A stretch of 64,000 nucleotides of DNA from Gardnerella coleohominis (GCF_002896555.1 NZ_MNLH01000002.1:186001-250000); one strand, 5' to 3'; shown: positions 29,431 through 39,082, counted from the stretch's first letter. The notes: generated by a model not told the origin, from the sequence alone. A program made the numbers and translations.

Positions 29431-31146
29431 ATGAGCGCGCCTACAAAACAACGTCGGATTTTATCTGGTGTTTTCGCGCTAGCAATATTATTCACATGCG
29501 CGATGCTTTGCACTTGCTCATTATTTGCTACTTCTGATGCTTCTGCAACAGATGCTGACAAAGTATATTCAACTTGGACTTTTGTTTCCGATGCAATTAA
29601 TGACGAATTACAGCAAGGCAAAAAAGAATACACAGATGGAAACAATTCTGGAGCTTCTACAAGATTTCAAGCTGCTTATAATTCAGTTTATGTAGCTTCA
29701 AACTTTATAACAGTTGTTCGAGATACTATTGGTCAAGATAAAGTCCAATCGCATTTCAACCAATTCCAAGAGTTGCAAACGCTTGTATTTCAACAAAAGC
29801 AAAGTAATAAAATCGATTCAGTTATAGACTCTCTCGAAACAGATATTCGTGAAACAGCTTCTAAACTTGATTCAAATCCTAAACTAGATAAGCCTGACGT
29901 TTATGCTCGTAAGTTAAGAGCACAAATTCAATCTGAACGCAAAAAACTTGACGCAGTGAAAAAGAAAAATCTTGGTCGAAATGGCAGAACGTGGAGTCAA
30001 GTAGCCCAAGAAATGAATGCGATTCTAGACAAATCGTTGCGAACTTACGAGTCTGCAAAAGGTAATAAAGCTCAAGTTTCTAGCGCTGTCGATTTAATCA
30101 ACAATGCTTATTATCAGTATTACGAGAAGCTTGGATTTGAAAAAAACGTGATGAACGCAATTAGCGGAAGCCGCGTTTCAACTGTCGAATACCAGTTCAA
30201 AGAATGCCGTCAAACTATGAATAATGCTGGTACGATTGACCAAGCTAGGAAGTTTGTAAAAGATCTTAAAGCTATGCTTGTTGAAGACGCGGCAAAACTC
30301 GATGCTGGTGCATCTTCAAATGCGAATCCTTTGATGCAATTCATAACAAGCCCATTTGGTCAAGCTTTTGTGATTTTGCTTCGAGAAGGATTAGAAGCTT
30401 TGCTCGTAGTTGCAGCAATTATTGCGTACCTGATTAAATCTGGTCATAAGAAAATGGTTAAGTATATTTACTTAGGACTTGTGGCTGGAATTATAGCTTC
30501 ACTAATTGTTGCTGCACTGTTTGGTCTTTTGTTCAACGGTTCCGGACCTCAACAAGAGATTACAGAAGGCGTTGTTGCACTGTTTGCAATGCTTATGCTT
30601 CTTTACACGAGCAACTGGATGATTTCTAGATCTTCAGTGCAAGCGTGGAATAAGTATATTAGCGAACAAACAGCATCAGCTGTATCAAAAGGAAGCTTGA
30701 TCTCGCTTGCGTTACTCAGTTTCCTTGCAGTATTTCGCGAAGGCGCTGAAACTGTAATATTCTATCAAGCTATTTTTGCTGTATCGAACGGTGCTGACTC
30801 CACGATCTGGGGAGGATTTATTGCAGCTGCATTAGTGCTTGTAATAATATTCTTGCTAATTCGTTTCGCTTCAGTACGCATACCAATTCGACCATTCTTC
30901 ACTGGAACTAGCGCGCTCATGTCCATCCTTGTAGTGATTTTTGCAGGCGGTGGCGTGCACGCGCTTATTGAAGGTGATGCGCTCGAAGGTATTTATATTC
31001 AAGGCTTGCCAACTAACGATTGGCTTGGGTTCTATCCATATGTTGAGACGATTGTTGCGCAAATTATAGCTGCAATCGTTGTAATTTCACTGCTTTGCGT
31101 ATCTATTGCGCGAAGTCGTGGAAAACGTGCGATAGAAAGCAAATAA
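29431..31146 (+). CDS. FTR1-family iron permease with N-terminal extracytoplasmic helical domain (FetM-like)
   Basis: 571 aa, with AAGGAG before ATG. A signal peptide (ILFTCAMLCTCSLFATSDASA) precedes a helical outside domain to about residue 290. Then come about seven membrane helices with the two iron-coordinating RExxE motifs, REGLEALLV and REGAETVIFYQ. The fold imports iron across the membrane. It is first in a seven-gene operon and is followed by P19, as in FetMP systems. Confidence 0.93.
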   Translation: MSAPTKQRRILSGVFALAILFTCAMLCTCSLFATSDASATDADKVYSTWTFVSDAINDELQQGKKEYTDGNNSGASTRFQAAYNSVYVASNFITVVRDTIGQDKVQSHFNQFQELQTLVFQQKQSNKIDSVIDSLETDIRETASKLDSNPKLDKPDVYARKLRAQIQSERKKLDAVKKKNLGRNGRTWSQVAQEMNAILDKSLRTYESAKGNKAQVSSAVDLINNAYYQYYEKLGFEKNVMNAISGSRVSTVEYQFKECRQTMNNAGTIDQARKFVKDLKAMLVEDAAKLDAGASSNANPLMQFITSPFGQAFVILLREGLEALLVVAAIIAYLIKSGHKKMVKYIYLGLVAGIIASLIVAALFGLLFNGSGPQQEITEGVVALFAMLMLLYTSNWMISRSSVQAWNKYISEQTASAVSKGSLISLALLSFLAVFREGAETVIFYQAIFAVSNGADSTIWGGFIAAALVLVIIFLLIRFASVRIPIRPFFTGTSALMSILVVIFAGGGVHALIEGDALEGIYIQGLPTNDWLGFYPYVETIVAQIIAAIVVISLLCVSIARSRGKRAIESK

Positions 31147-31268
31147 GCAAAATAGAAATAAACAAAATAAAAAATAATAAATAAAAAAACTAATTAATAA
31201 CAAATTAATAAACAACAAATAATAACAATTAAATAAAATAACCAATCAATCAATAGAGAAGGTTAAAT
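31147..31268 (+). repeat. A/T-only spacer between FTR1 and P19 genes
   Basis: The 122-bp spacer is nearly G-free, built of AAATAA, AAACAA and TTAATAAC words, ending in a good AGAAGG site before P19. It carries no frame. It could favour ribosome or RNase access and give differential expression within the operon. Confidence 0.5.
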
Positions 31269-31901
31269 ATGAAGAATAATAAAATGATGGCAATTGCTGC
31301 ACTTGCTCTTGCTGGTCTGCTTGCGCTTGCTGGCTGCGGCTCTAACGGTAATTCTGCTAAAAATGATGCTAAGCCACAGGCTGCAGAGCAGAAGGCTGAT
31401 GACAAAGGCGGCGATAAGGGCTTTGAAGAGGTTCCAGTTGGTCCTCACCAAGATCAGAACATTGGACCTCTTACTATTGGCGCTGTTTACTTCCAGCCAG
31501 TTGATATGCTCCCAGCAGGTATGGGCTTGAAAGCAAGCGAAGCAAGCTTCCACCTTGAAGCAGATATTCATGCTAACGAAAAAGGTACAAAGCTTGGTTA
31601 TGGTAAGGGCGAGTTCATCCCAGATCTGACTGTAAACTATGAAATTGTTGATAAGGCAAGTGGCGAATCAGTTGTTAAGGGTACGTTTATGCAGATGAAT
31701 GCTTCCGACGGCCCTCACTATGGCGCAAATGTTAAGTTAGACAAAGCTGGTTCTTACAAGCTTGTTCTTTCAATCGAATCCCCAGAAAAGAAGGGTTGGA
31801 TGCTTCACGTCGATCCTGCAACTGGTGTGACTGGTCGCTTCTGGACTGAGCCAATTAAGGCAACATTCGACGATTGGAAGTACACTCCTCGTCAGTGGTA
31901 G
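31269..31901 (+). CDS. P19/Tpd-family periplasmic-type iron-binding lipoprotein
   Basis: 210 aa. Signal peptide with lipobox LALAGC at Cys23, then a charged Lys/Asp/Ala linker. The P19 domain contains the metal ligands: Met/His-bearing VYFQPVDMLPAGMGL, HLEADIHANE, ASDGPHYGANVKL and LHVDPATGVTGRFW. P19 proteins bind iron (with copper) at the membrane face and feed FTR1-type permeases. Codon use is noticeably more G+C-rich and regular than its neighbours, suggesting high expression. Confidence 0.93.
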   Translation: MKNNKMMAIAALALAGLLALAGCGSNGNSAKNDAKPQAAEQKADDKGGDKGFEEVPVGPHQDQNIGPLTIGAVYFQPVDMLPAGMGLKASEASFHLEADIHANEKGTKLGYGKGEFIPDLTVNYEIVDKASGESVVKGTFMQMNASDGPHYGANVKLDKAGSYKLVLSIESPEKKGWMLHVDPATGVTGRFWTEPIKATFDDWKYTPRQW

Positions 31902-31904
31902 TCA

Positions 31905-31975
31905 TAGCTAGTTAATAATTAGCAATTAGTTAATAATTAGCGATTAATTAATAATTTTAGTAAATAACAAGTAAT
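31905..31975 (+). repeat. Tandem TTAATAATTAGC repeats between P19 and DUF2318 genes
   Basis: The unit AGTTAATAATTAGC(A/G)ATT recurs about three times in tandem (from about 31910 to 31955) and decays into TTAATAATTTTAG. It is non-coding and followed by AAGGAGGGAG for the next gene. Confidence 0.6.
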
Positions 31976-31991
31976 AGCAAAGGAGGGAGTT

Positions 31992-33263
31992 ATGCTCAGA
32001 CTGTTCGTAGCAGTATTACCCGGGCTACTCCCTCTTGCTTTACTTACTATGGGCTTAAGTTCTTCGTTAACTGTTGGCGAAGGACGTGATAAGCCTATTT
32101 CTTCACATTGGAGATTATACGGTCTAATAACTGGCACTGTTATTGCATTGATTTTTGCATCTTTACGTGCAGCTGTTGTAATTAATCAACGTAATTTCAT
32201 AAACATGCCAGTTTTATGTGTGACTGTACCAATCGATATTGCTGCGATTTTAGTAGTAATTTTCTCTCACAGAATCGTAAGCAATTGGCGAAAAAATCCG
32301 ATTGCAATACACGTATGTAACGCAATAGGCGCGTGCTGCTTAGCTCTTACAGTTTTTTACGCATTGCCAGATGTTATTCTTCAACTTACGATTTTTGTAG
32401 ATTCAAGTACGCCGCCTTTTACATCCGACATGCTTTTGCGTGCTCTGGGATTTGTGCTTGGGATAATTGCAGCCATTTGCTTAAGTCTTATGGCTCGTCT
32501 TTTGCGTAATACTGCAGATAAAAAATCTTTTACAGTTGCAGTTGTGTTAAGCATGATAATTTTGCTTATACAACACATAACGTCACTTTTGCAAATTATG
32601 CAAGGAAGCATACTGCTTTATATCGATGACTTTTCTTTCAGTATTCTCGTTTGGCTTATAAACAATGCTCCAATAATGATCATGGCACAGATGTGCGTAT
32701 TTATGATTCCTGCAGTTGCATCTCTTGTAATAGGATTCAAAACGGCTGTAGTTGGAGAAAATGCTGCTGAAATTCGTGCCAAGCGTGCTTTTAAAAGAAA
32801 ATCTCGCAAGTCTGCTCTTGCAGCGCTATTAGCGTCAATTACGATAATACTCACGTTAACTGTTGGCGTATCTGTTATGAATATCAAACCTACGCTTACA
32901 CCACCTGAGCCATACGAATTGCATGATGGTATTGCAACCATTAATTATGTGCAAATTTCGGATGGGCATTTGCATCGCTTCCAATATAAAGCAAAAGATG
33001 GTACCGTAATGCGTTTCATAATTATTAAGAAAAATGGTGGAGCGTATGGAGTTGGCTTGGATGCTTGCGAAAATTGTGGAGACGCAGGATATTACGAAAA
33101 AGATGGGAAAATTATTTGCCGCAAATGCGATGTAGCTATTAATTTAGCGACTATTGGATTCAAAGGCGGATGTAATCCAATTCCATTCCCATATAAAGCT
33201 GGTCATGGAAAGATAACTATTCATACAGCTGATTTAGATGCGCTTAGCTCGCATTTTAAGTAA
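31992..33263 (+). CDS. DUF2318 membrane Fe-S-containing protein
   Basis: 423 aa, with AAGGAGGGAG before ATG. About nine or ten membrane helices, then a C-terminal outside domain from residue 300. DUF2318 cysteines are plain: LDACENCGDAGYY, IICRKCDVAINLATIGFKGGCNPIP. CxxC, CxxC and a later Cys suggest a metal or Fe-S site. The family is regularly found with FTR1/P19 genes and is thought to move electrons for iron reduction; that role is inference from context. Confidence 0.88.
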   Translation: MLRLFVAVLPGLLPLALLTMGLSSSLTVGEGRDKPISSHWRLYGLITGTVIALIFASLRAAVVINQRNFINMPVLCVTVPIDIAAILVVIFSHRIVSNWRKNPIAIHVCNAIGACCLALTVFYALPDVILQLTIFVDSSTPPFTSDMLLRALGFVLGIIAAICLSLMARLLRNTADKKSFTVAVVLSMIILLIQHITSLLQIMQGSILLYIDDFSFSILVWLINNAPIMIMAQMCVFMIPAVASLVIGFKTAVVGENAAEIRAKRAFKRKSRKSALAALLASITIILTLTVGVSVMNIKPTLTPPEPYELHDGIATINYVQISDGHLHRFQYKAKDGTVMRFIIIKKNGGAYGVGLDACENCGDAGYYEKDGKIICRKCDVAINLATIGFKGGCNPIPFPYKAGHGKITIHTADLDALSSHFK

Positions 33264-33275
33264 GGGAGGGTTGCT

Positions 33276-34634
33276 ATGTTTATGATTCGCATGGTTGCTA
33301 AATCCCTTTTAAAGCAGATAAAAAAGCGTGTTTTAATTGCGTTCGTTGTATGTTTGAGTGCATGCGTAAGTGTTGCAATGCTTAGCGTTGTTTATGATGT
33401 TGGAGACAAGATAAACGCTGAATTAAGTTCTTATGGTTCTAATATTGTAGTTCAGCCAAAATCTAACGCTGTTGTTAATGATTTGTACGCTTCTCGAGAA
33501 CAGTCTATAGATTCGTATTCGCATAATTTGGCCGACGCTGAAAGTAAAGAGTCTACAGCTTTTTTGAAAGAATCAGACGCATCAAAAATAAAAATGATTT
33601 TCTGGGCGTTTAATATTACAAATTTTGCTCCAAAAATAACGGTTCACGCTAATTTAGAATCTAAAGATTCTGAGAACGCCAAGACTAAAGATTCTGGAAA
33701 CTTAGTTGTTCCTATTGTTGGAACATGGTTTAATCGCAAGCTTGTATTAGCTTCTGGAGAAACTACAGTAGTTGGCGTACAAGGCATGAGATCTTGGTGG
33801 AAGATTAATTCAGGCCGATGGGCGAGAGATAAAAATTCTGAAGCTATGGTTGGAATAAAACTTGCGCAAAATCAGAATATAAAATTAGGAAAATATATAA
33901 AACTGAAGCGTGATAATCGATATGTTTCATTGCGAGTAGTTGGAATATATGATTCAGGTGATGATGACGATAACGCTTTGTATGCAGATTCTATAGAAGC
34001 GCAGAAGATTGCAAATAAGCCGAATATGGTTGATTCTATTGAAGTAAAAGCGCTTACAACTCCTGAAAATGATTTGGCTAGAAAAGCTGCAAAAAATCCG
34101 GCGGCGCTAAGTCAAGAAGAGTGGGAAACTTGGTATTGCACGGCTTACCCGAGTTCTATTACTTACCAAATTGAGGAGGTAATTCCGGGAGCTGTAGCAA
34201 AACAAGTTCGTCAAGTTGCGGCTCTTCAGGGTAACGTATTAAATAAGACTCGTGCTGTTATGGTTTTGATGACAGCTTTAAGTTTGATCGCTGCGGCTGT
34301 TGCTGTTGCAAATCTTATGGCTGCCACGATTTCTGAGCGATCAGGCGAATTAGCTTTGCTTAAAGCATTAGGTGCGAAGGATGGTGCAGTTGCGCGTTTA
34401 ATGCTTATGGAGACAGCTGTTATCGCATTTGTTGGAGCTGTTGTTGGAATGCTATCTGGCTTCGCTGTGGCTCAAATCATTGGTTTTGCTGTGTTTAAAT
34501 CTGCTATTTCGTTTAGGCCTATGGTGTTTGTTCTCGTGTTTGTATTACTTGCGTTAACTGTTTTGGTTGCTGCTGGTTCGTCTATTCGTTCAATTCTTCG
34601 CGTACGTCCGGCGGAGGTGCTTCATGGCAGGTAA
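33276..34634 (+). CDS. FtsX-type ABC permease 1 of iron operon
   Basis: 452 aa, with GGGAGGG before ATG. One N-terminal membrane helix (VLIAFVVCLSACVSVAML), an extracytoplasmic MacB-like domain (about 45-310), and three C-terminal helices with ISERSGELALLKALGAKDGAVARLML, the FtsX signature. It overlaps the next gene by 11 bp, so the two permeases are probably made together as a heterodimer. Confidence 0.92.
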   Translation: MFMIRMVAKSLLKQIKKRVLIAFVVCLSACVSVAMLSVVYDVGDKINAELSSYGSNIVVQPKSNAVVNDLYASREQSIDSYSHNLADAESKESTAFLKESDASKIKMIFWAFNITNFAPKITVHANLESKDSENAKTKDSGNLVVPIVGTWFNRKLVLASGETTVVGVQGMRSWWKINSGRWARDKNSEAMVGIKLAQNQNIKLGKYIKLKRDNRYVSLRVVGIYDSGDDDDNALYADSIEAQKIANKPNMVDSIEVKALTTPENDLARKAAKNPAALSQEEWETWYCTAYPSSITYQIEEVIPGAVAKQVRQVAALQGNVLNKTRAVMVLMTALSLIAAAVAVANLMAATISERSGELALLKALGAKDGAVARLMLMETAVIAFVGAVVGMLSGFAVAQIIGFAVFKSAISFRPMVFVLVFVLLALTVLVAAGSSIRSILRVRPAEVLHGR

Positions 34635-35940
34635 ATTACATAGAATATTCCGCAAATCGTATATGACATCCAATAATACGATGTTTATTACGATGCTTTT
34701 AAGCGCTGTGTTTCGTCGCAAATCGCGTGCTGTAATGGCTGTTGTAGCAACGCTTGTTGGTGCTGCTACGCTATTTTGTTTGGCTGCAATTTGCCTTGTT
34801 GTTCCTCAGCAAATGAGTGATGAAATGCGCTCATATGGAGCGAATATTATCGTAACTCCTTTGGAGGGCGAGTGGAAAAACGGCATTGATCGCGCGATGG
34901 TTTTGCACACAAACGATATGGTTCTTGCAAAAGGTGCCATGCGTTCTGCTACGTATCGTTATGAAAACGTGCGTATTAATGCAGCTCCGTATGTGCTTGC
35001 TGGAATTGATGTTCGCTCAGTGAAGTCGCTTAATAAGCATTGGAATGTTGACGGATCTTGGCCGAGCTCTGGGAATGTTATGGTTGGACGAGATGTTGCT
35101 TCGGCTATGGGCTTGAAAATTGGTTCTCGTATTGCGATTGCCTATCGATCTTCGGATAATACTATTGGATCGCATAAGCCTGCAGAGAAGCCTGCTGGTA
35201 AGTCTGCAAATAAATCTGCAGATAAACCAGCGCAAAATTCCTCTCAAAGTTCTGCGCAAAATAAGCTTGTTGAAGGCAGAGTTTCAACGGATATTATGGA
35301 TACTAGCGGCACAACTTTTCGCGTTTGTGGAATCTTAGATACAGGCGGACCTGAAGATGCTATGCTGTATGCGCTTAATGGAGATGTGAATACTCTTACG
35401 GGAGTTAAGCGTGGAGCTGATGTAATCGCTTATTCTTCTTCTGCACCTAGCGTTGATGCGGTTGTTAGAAGTATTAACGATATGACTTCTATGCGTGTGC
35501 GCGCTCAGCAGGTTACTAAAGTTACCGCTGCTGATAAGGGTATCGTAACTATGCTTCGCAGCCTGTTTTGTATAGTATCGCTTGTTGTTTTGGTGCTGAT
35601 GATGGTTGGCGTGAGTACTACTATTTCTTCGATTGTGCAACAGCGTCGAAATGAGATTGGCTTGCGTAAAGCTTTGGGCGCAAGTGCTAGAAGTATTGGC
35701 GTGGAGTTCACTGCAGAAGCTGGATTATACGGTTTAGTTGGTGGTATTGCTGGCACGGCAGTTGGATACGTGTTCGCGCGTTTGCTTGCAGCAATGGTAT
35801 TCGCGCGAGATTTGGGCGTGAATTGGTGGCTAGTCGCGTTCTCTATTGTGTTTAGCGTTGCTGCGTCTTGTGTTGCTGCATTACCGCCTGTTTTGCGAGC
35901 TTCAAAGATTGATCCTGCGATTGTGCTTCGAGAAGAATAG
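34624..35940 (+). CDS. FtsX-type ABC permease 2 of iron operon
   Basis: 438 aa. I chose ATG 34624 because GCGGAGG lies 6 bp upstream in the end of permease 1. Same layout as its partner: helix 1 (AVMAVVATLVGAATLFCLAAI), outside domain, and three C-terminal helices with QQRRNEIGLRKALGASARSIG. The outside domain contains a Lys/Pro/Ala repeat (KPAEKPAGKSANKSADKPAQ, coded 35178-35237) not seen in permease 1. Confidence 0.92.
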   Translation: MAGKLHRIFRKSYMTSNNTMFITMLLSAVFRRKSRAVMAVVATLVGAATLFCLAAICLVVPQQMSDEMRSYGANIIVTPLEGEWKNGIDRAMVLHTNDMVLAKGAMRSATYRYENVRINAAPYVLAGIDVRSVKSLNKHWNVDGSWPSSGNVMVGRDVASAMGLKIGSRIAIAYRSSDNTIGSHKPAEKPAGKSANKSADKPAQNSSQSSAQNKLVEGRVSTDIMDTSGTTFRVCGILDTGGPEDAMLYALNGDVNTLTGVKRGADVIAYSSSAPSVDAVVRSINDMTSMRVRAQQVTKVTAADKGIVTMLRSLFCIVSLVVLVLMMVGVSTTISSIVQQRRNEIGLRKALGASARSIGVEFTAEAGLYGLVGGIAGTAVGYVFARLLAAMVFARDLGVNWWLVAFSIVFSVAASCVAALPPVLRASKIDPAIVLREE

Positions 35941-36014
35941 TTGTTGAATGTGAGTTTATTAAGAAGTGTGAGTTTATTAAGATTTTTAGTGAAGATTTTA
36001 GTTAAGGATTTAAT

Positions 36015-36860
36015 ATGACAGAGAATATAGAAAATAAGCCGGAGAGCACGAAAGCTACGCCAAAAATGCTGTTGACTTTGGATCATATTTCCAAGATTTA
36101 CGGCTCTCTTCGAGCTGTCGACGATTTGTCGATTACTGTTCCTCAAGGTCAGTGGCTTTCAATTGTTGGTTCTAGTGGCTCTGGTAAGACTACTTTGATG
36201 AACATTATTGGTTGCATGGATTCGCCATCTAAAGGCTCAGTGTCTTTGCAAGGTCGCAAACTTGAGGATTTGAATGCTGGCCAACTTGCAGATGTTCGTA
36301 AAAATGTGATTGGTCTTGTATTTCAAAAGTTTTATCTTGTGCCGCATTTAACAGCAGTTGAAAATGTGATGGTTGCGCAATACTATCATTCTGTTGTTGA
36401 TGAAGCTCAAGCGATGGATGCTTTGGAGCGAGTTGGATTGAAGGATCGCGCTCACCATTTGCCAAGTCAGCTTTCTGGTGGTGAGCAGCAGCGTGTATGC
36501 GTTGCTCGCGCGCTTATTAATTGCCCTAAATTGCTTCTCGCGGATGAGCCGACTGGTAATTTGGATGAAAAAAATGAGCAGATTGTGCTCGATTTGTTTA
36601 AGCAGCTGCACAATCAAGGAACTACGATTATTGTTGTAACTCACGATTCTCTGGTTGCTCAGTGCGCGGATCGTGAAATCATGCTTAACCACGGTGTGCT
36701 TGTTGGGGAGCGTTGGAATAATGAGGATGCGCGCAAGGCGTATGAGTCGATTGGTGGAAAACCTGCGTTTACGAGTGCTCACGTTGATGAGAGTGTTGCA
36801 GAAGCTTTGCAAGACCATGAGCCTACTAAGTCTCCTAAATTAGCGGATTTAGCTGATTAG
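36015..36860 (+). CDS. ABC transporter ATP-binding protein of iron operon
   Basis: 281 aa. Walker [14 protein letters not shown]-loop [10 protein letters not shown], signature [15 protein letters not shown], Walker [15 protein letters not shown]-loop VVTHDS. The C-terminal 55 residues extend past the core domain. It energises the two FtsX-like permeases upstream. In the spacer before it GTGAGTTTATTAAGA occurs twice (35949-35963 and 35968-35982). Confidence 0.94.
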   Translation: MTENIENKPESTKATPKMLLTLDHISKIYGSLRAVDDLSITVPQGQWLSIVGSSGSGKTTLMNIIGCMDSPSKGSVSLQGRKLEDLNAGQLADVRKNVIGLVFQKFYLVPHLTAVENVMVAQYYHSVVDEAQAMDALERVGLKDRAHHLPSQLSGGEQQRVCVARALINCPKLLLADEPTGNLDEKNEQIVLDLFKQLHNQGTTIIVVTHDSLVAQCADREIMLNHGVLVGERWNNEDARKAYESIGGKPAFTSAHVDESVAEALQDHEPTKSPKLADLAD

Positions 36861-36905
36861 TCGCGCAAGATTTTAAAATATATAAGATTTAAAGGCGATG
36901 ATTTC

Positions 36906-37505
36906 ATGATTTCGGATAATATCTTTCACGATGCTTCACAGCATGATTTGAAGTCTAAAAAAGTTGCAAAAACTGTTGCTGCGCTTGCTGTTATAGCTGC
37001 ATCGTCTGCTATGTTGTCCGCTTGTGGAGAGCCAAAAGCTGTTCCTATGAACGATGAGTTCGCTGGCAATTCTGGTCAAAGCGCGGATGATGGCGGTAAT
37101 CCTTCGGGGAAGTACGATGCTGGCGCTCAGCAATCTCAGTCTTCCGCGCAAAGTGAAAATTCTGGGGATTCTAAAAACCAGTCTAAAACCGATACTGGCA
37201 ATTACAAAGATGGCGATTACAAAATCAAAGCCACGTATGGTCCTGTTGCAGAAGATAGTTTTGATGTGAATTTAAGTATCGCTAGTGGCAATGTGAACGG
37301 TGTTGAAATCACGCCTCATCCGTTTACGCCGATTTCAAAAAAGCACATGAACGCTTTTGCTAGCGCTATCTCTGGAAAAATAGTTGGAAAACCACTAAAA
37401 GATTTGCATATTTCGGTTGTTGCTGGAGCAAGTTGGACTAGCGATGCCTTCAACAAAGCGCTTGATGTTGCTCGCCAAGAGGCTTCAATTCAATCCGCGC
37501 AATAA
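36906..37505 (+). CDS. FMN-bind domain lipoprotein
   Basis: 199 aa. The lipobox SAMLSAC sets Cys at about residue 40, after a long cytoplasmic N-terminus. A Ser/Gln/Asn-rich linker leads to an FMN_bind domain (about 100-195) ending in VVAGASWTSDAFNKAL. In flavinylated homologues this is usually GATxTS; here the first Thr is Ser. It is the last gene of the iron operon, and an extracytoplasmic electron carrier fits the DUF2318 neighbour. Confidence 0.85.
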   Translation: MISDNIFHDASQHDLKSKKVAKTVAALAVIAASSAMLSACGEPKAVPMNDEFAGNSGQSADDGGNPSGKYDAGAQQSQSSAQSENSGDSKNQSKTDTGNYKDGDYKIKATYGPVAEDSFDVNLSIASGNVNGVEITPHPFTPISKKHMNAFASAISGKIVGKPLKDLHISVVAGASWTSDAFNKALDVARQEASIQSAQ

Positions 37506-37642
37506 TATTGAACAAACTTAATTTATTAATATAACCGTGATTTAACGTTAATAGTAACATTTTCGAAGTAATGCCATCAGCATAAAAATTCGTATTCCAT
37601 TTATGGTCATAAAATGTTGAATATTTCATATAAAATATTCCC

Positions 37643-38414
37643 ATGCAAATTCTTTTTTTGGACGAGAGTGGAACTGCTCCTAAACGTGATGCTGTAGAGC
37701 AAAATCCTTATTTTGTTTTGGGCGGATTAGTCATTCCAGAATCGCAATGGAAATCATTACAAAGTAATCTGCATGGATTAAAAAAGAAATATGGGATTGA
37801 AGGGGAAGTTAAGTGGCGTTATTTTATTAATCATCCATTAAGCAACAAGACCACGCCTCTTTCTAATTTGAGTGTTGATGAATTGAATGAATTGCGTGAG
37901 GATCTGTTTAAGCTGATTTCGGAAAATGAAGATTTTAAAATTATTGCTGCTGTAGTGAACACTAAGGAGTATTACGATAAATATAAAGATTGCAATGCTG
38001 AAAATATGTATCACACTGCATTTGAAAAAATATGTGAACGTTTTCAGTATTATCTTCAAGATTTAAGCAAAAATGCTGGTACAAAAAGTTTATGGAATGA
38101 TAGTTATTGATGCTCGTAATAGTAAACAAAATAAGCAGCTTGACGATTTCCATTTTGATTTACTTAATAATCATGACTCACATCGAGCTGATTATAACAA
38201 TCTAATTGAAGGATTATTTATAGCAGCTTCGCATCACAGTGTAGGTGTGCAGTTTGCAGATTTAGTTGCAGGAGCAGTTTATAGAAAATGTTCTAAAGGA
38301 GATTCAACTTTTTATAATATGATAAGAAATAACGTTCGTAGAAATAGTCAAGGTAAAGCGGAAGGATTTGGAGTAGTGGCTGTACCTAGTGGTAGCCGTA
38401 TTATTGAAAAGTGA
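37643..38414 (+). pseudogene. DUF3800 protein gene with a single frameshift
   Basis: The first frame (37643-38110) encodes MQILFLDESGTAPKRD, the acidic start typical of DUF3800, and stops at 38110. A second frame continues the family (MIVIDARNSKQNKQL, HHSVGVQFADLVAGAVYRK) to 38414. Dropping one A from the A5 run at 38083-38087 joins them into about 256 codons, the normal length. DUF3800 proteins are RNase-H-like and often lie in accessory or defence regions. This could be a broken gene, a phase-variable tract or a sequencing error. Confidence 0.8.
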
Positions 38415-38510
38415 AATAATAAAAATAGACGCCGTGTTGAAGATTAACCTCAAACCTGCAATATGGCGCAGTCACGACGTATGCAAATTATATCATAAAT
38501 TGCTTATTGT

Positions 38511-38993
38511 TTGCAATATTGTGTTTTGGTACTACAACCACCTTACTCCTTGACTTCAAGAATAGTGCCTTCGTTGCGAATCATTATTGCTGTTATAGCT
38601 CCGTTTGCTGCCATAATTTGCGAGCAGCTTGGGTATTATGGCTCGATAACAGTTAATGATGAAAGTTCATTAAGTAACGATTTTGCTGTATCTGCAATAG
38701 TTGATGCCGAAAAAGCTCAATGTGCTATTCGCATGTGCAGCGAGCTGCTTACTAATATTTGTAAGCATTGCGCTACTAGCGTTGACTTTTCTATGAATGT
38801 TACTGTTGATGAGCGCGAATGCAAAATAATGTGCATGAATTCGATTTCGACGTTGAATAAGTTTGGCGAAAGGCTTGTTTTTGGCAAAGGTCTACTGTTT
38901 CACAAAAAATCTGTGGAACGTTTAGGTGGATCTTTAAGCGCGCAAAAAGATGATGACACTTGGCTGGTCAATGTTGTTATTCCGCTAAACTAG
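38511..38993 (+). pseudogene. Histidine-kinase C-terminal fragment, paralogue of the kinase at 45445
   Basis: From about 38610 the frame aligns with the C-terminal third of the kinase at 45445-46617. Shared elements are LGY-GSI, SELLTNICKHC (compare RELLANVKKHA), MNVTVDERECKIMCMNS (compare MNVMLNDHECHITCINS), RLVFGKGLLFHKKSVERLGG and WLVNVVIPLN. The sensor, the phosphorylated-His region and a response regulator are missing. It is a decayed duplicate of that two-component system. Confidence 0.75.
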
Positions 38994-39011
38994 CATCACT
39001 CAAACTCTCGA

Positions 39012-39058
39012 TTTATCGTGGCAGTTTTTGCTAATTTTGCGATTTTTGCCACGATAAC
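39012..39058. repeat. 47-bp inverted-repeat element, copy a
   Basis: Arms TTATCGTGGCA and TGCCACGATAAC flank a TTTTTGC/TTTTGC-rich centre. It lies 19 bp after the kinase fragment and 25 bp beyond the stop of the convergent ATPase gene. Orientation by its centre is opposite to copies d and e. Confidence 0.9.
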
Positions 39059-39082
39059 GCACAGATTATTTATTCTAGTTTT

